This document shows, one piece after another, positions 5,331 through 5,757 of a stretch of 5,757 nt of DNA. The DNA comes from Faecalicoccus sp. (lineage in GTDB: Bacteria > Bacillota_I > Bacilli_A > Erysipelotrichales > Erysipelotrichaceae), in assembly GCA_017941505.1 (NCBI GenBank), contig JAGAWH010000189.1:1-5757 (forward strand). The letters are read 5' to 3'. How positions within the stretch are numbered: the stretch's first letter is position 1; each line of letters opens with the position of its first letter. The notes beneath the pieces were generated by a model. It was not told the DNA's origin. It saw nothing but the letters and a program-made list of their open reading frames with translations, and searched no databases. Position numbers and translations under genes: made by a program.

Positions 5331-5757
5331 TTACTTATGGGTGAAATACTTCACACCGTTTTCAAAAATATTCTGGTCTTTATTACCGGAGATGTTCTGG
5401 AATAAACCTGTTTCCCATCTCTCGCTGTGACCCATCTTTCCGAAGATCTTTCCATCTTCAGAGAAGATACCTTCAATTGCCATATAAGAACCATTGATGT
5501 TGTCAAGACCGTTCATCGTTGGCTCGCCGTTTTCATTTACGTATTGTGTTGCGATTTGTCCGTTGGCAGCCAGCTTGTCTAATACTTCCTTAGAAGCCAC
5601 GAATTTACCTTCACCATGGCTCATTGCGATCGAATACATTTCACCCGGCTTCATAGAGGCAAACCAAGGAGATGCATTAGAAGTAACACGGGTACGGGCA
5701 ATATGGCTTACGTGACGGTTAATATTGTTACGGAATAAGGTTGGGTTGTTCTCATCC
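5331..5757 (-). CDS. purL: Phosphoribosylformylglycinamidine synthase, C-terminal glutaminase end (5' part beyond window)
   Basis: The last 141 residues of a gene entering from the right edge; the frame is open from 5756 to the TAA at 5331. The fragment is the end of the class I glutamine amidotransferase domain of single-chain Pur[20 protein letters not shown] (5-23), NASPWF (27-32), [10 protein letters not shown] (45-54) and [10 protein letters not shown] (106-115). In the last, His110 and Glu112 (fragment numbering) are the His and Glu of the glutaminase triad; the Cys lies outside the window. The enzyme converts FGAR plus glutamine and ATP to FGAM. The GHSERW form and the short tail ([21 protein letters not shown]) resemble the large clostridial/lactobacillal PurL and not the E. 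coli MPHPER form. A separate small PurQ would give a similar domain, but the [11 protein letters not shown] segment favours the fused enzyme. Confidence 0.93.
   Translation of the reverse strand, partial: DENNPTLFRNNINRHVSHIARTRVTSNASPWFASMKPGEMYSIAMSHGEGKFVASKEVLDKLAANGQIATQYVNENGEPTMNGLDNINGSYMAIEGIFSEDGKIFGKMGHSERWETGLFQNISGNKDQNIFENGVKYFTHK

Overview
The window is a bacterial chromosome segment in which every supported gene lies on the minus strand, so transcription runs from high to low coordinates. Three features point to a low-to-moderate GC Bacillota, probably a gut-type Clostridia or Erysipelotrichia relative: the Gram-positive-style strong GGAGG ribosome binding sites, the hairpin-plus-U7 terminators, and a PurL tail of the large single-chain type seen in Clostridia and Lactobacillales. 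Genus cannot be assigned from the sequence alone.

Right part (2149-5757): the end of a de novo purine biosynthesis operon in the order purL (last 141 codons only), purM, purN, purH. The genes are tightly packed. There are 8 nt between purL and purM, a 7-nt overlap between purM and purN, and a 4-nt ATGA overlap between purN and purH. PurL makes FGAM from FGAR and glutamine, PurM closes the imidazole ring to AIR, PurN supplies FGAR two steps earlier, and PurH carries out the last two steps to IMP. A perfect-stem intrinsic terminator directly after purH closes the unit, and purD, which follows purH in Bacillus-type operons, is absent here.

Middle part (1088-2127): a self-contained two-gene unit. 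Its promoter has a 19-bp spacer that carries a dyad of the CueR/HmrR type, the hallmark of MerR-activated promoters. It drives a MerR-family regulator whose C-terminal part is a two-helix membrane hairpin instead of a recognisable ligand- or metal-binding domain. The regulator overlaps by 20 nt a small YbjQ/UPF0145 protein, and an intrinsic terminator ends the unit. This membrane-tethered MerR plus YbjQ pair is the least explained element of the window.

Left part (1-1083): a partial gene for a BMP/PnrA-type lipoprotein, the substrate-binding component of an ABC importer, most likely for nucleosides. It runs off the left edge. Its leader holds a perfect 10-bp inverted repeat between a candidate -10 box and the ribosome binding site. 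If the ligand is a purine nucleoside, the window places purine synthesis and purine salvage side by side. No RNA genes, mobile elements or CRISPR arrays were seen, and there is no gene-free stretch longer than about 130 bases.
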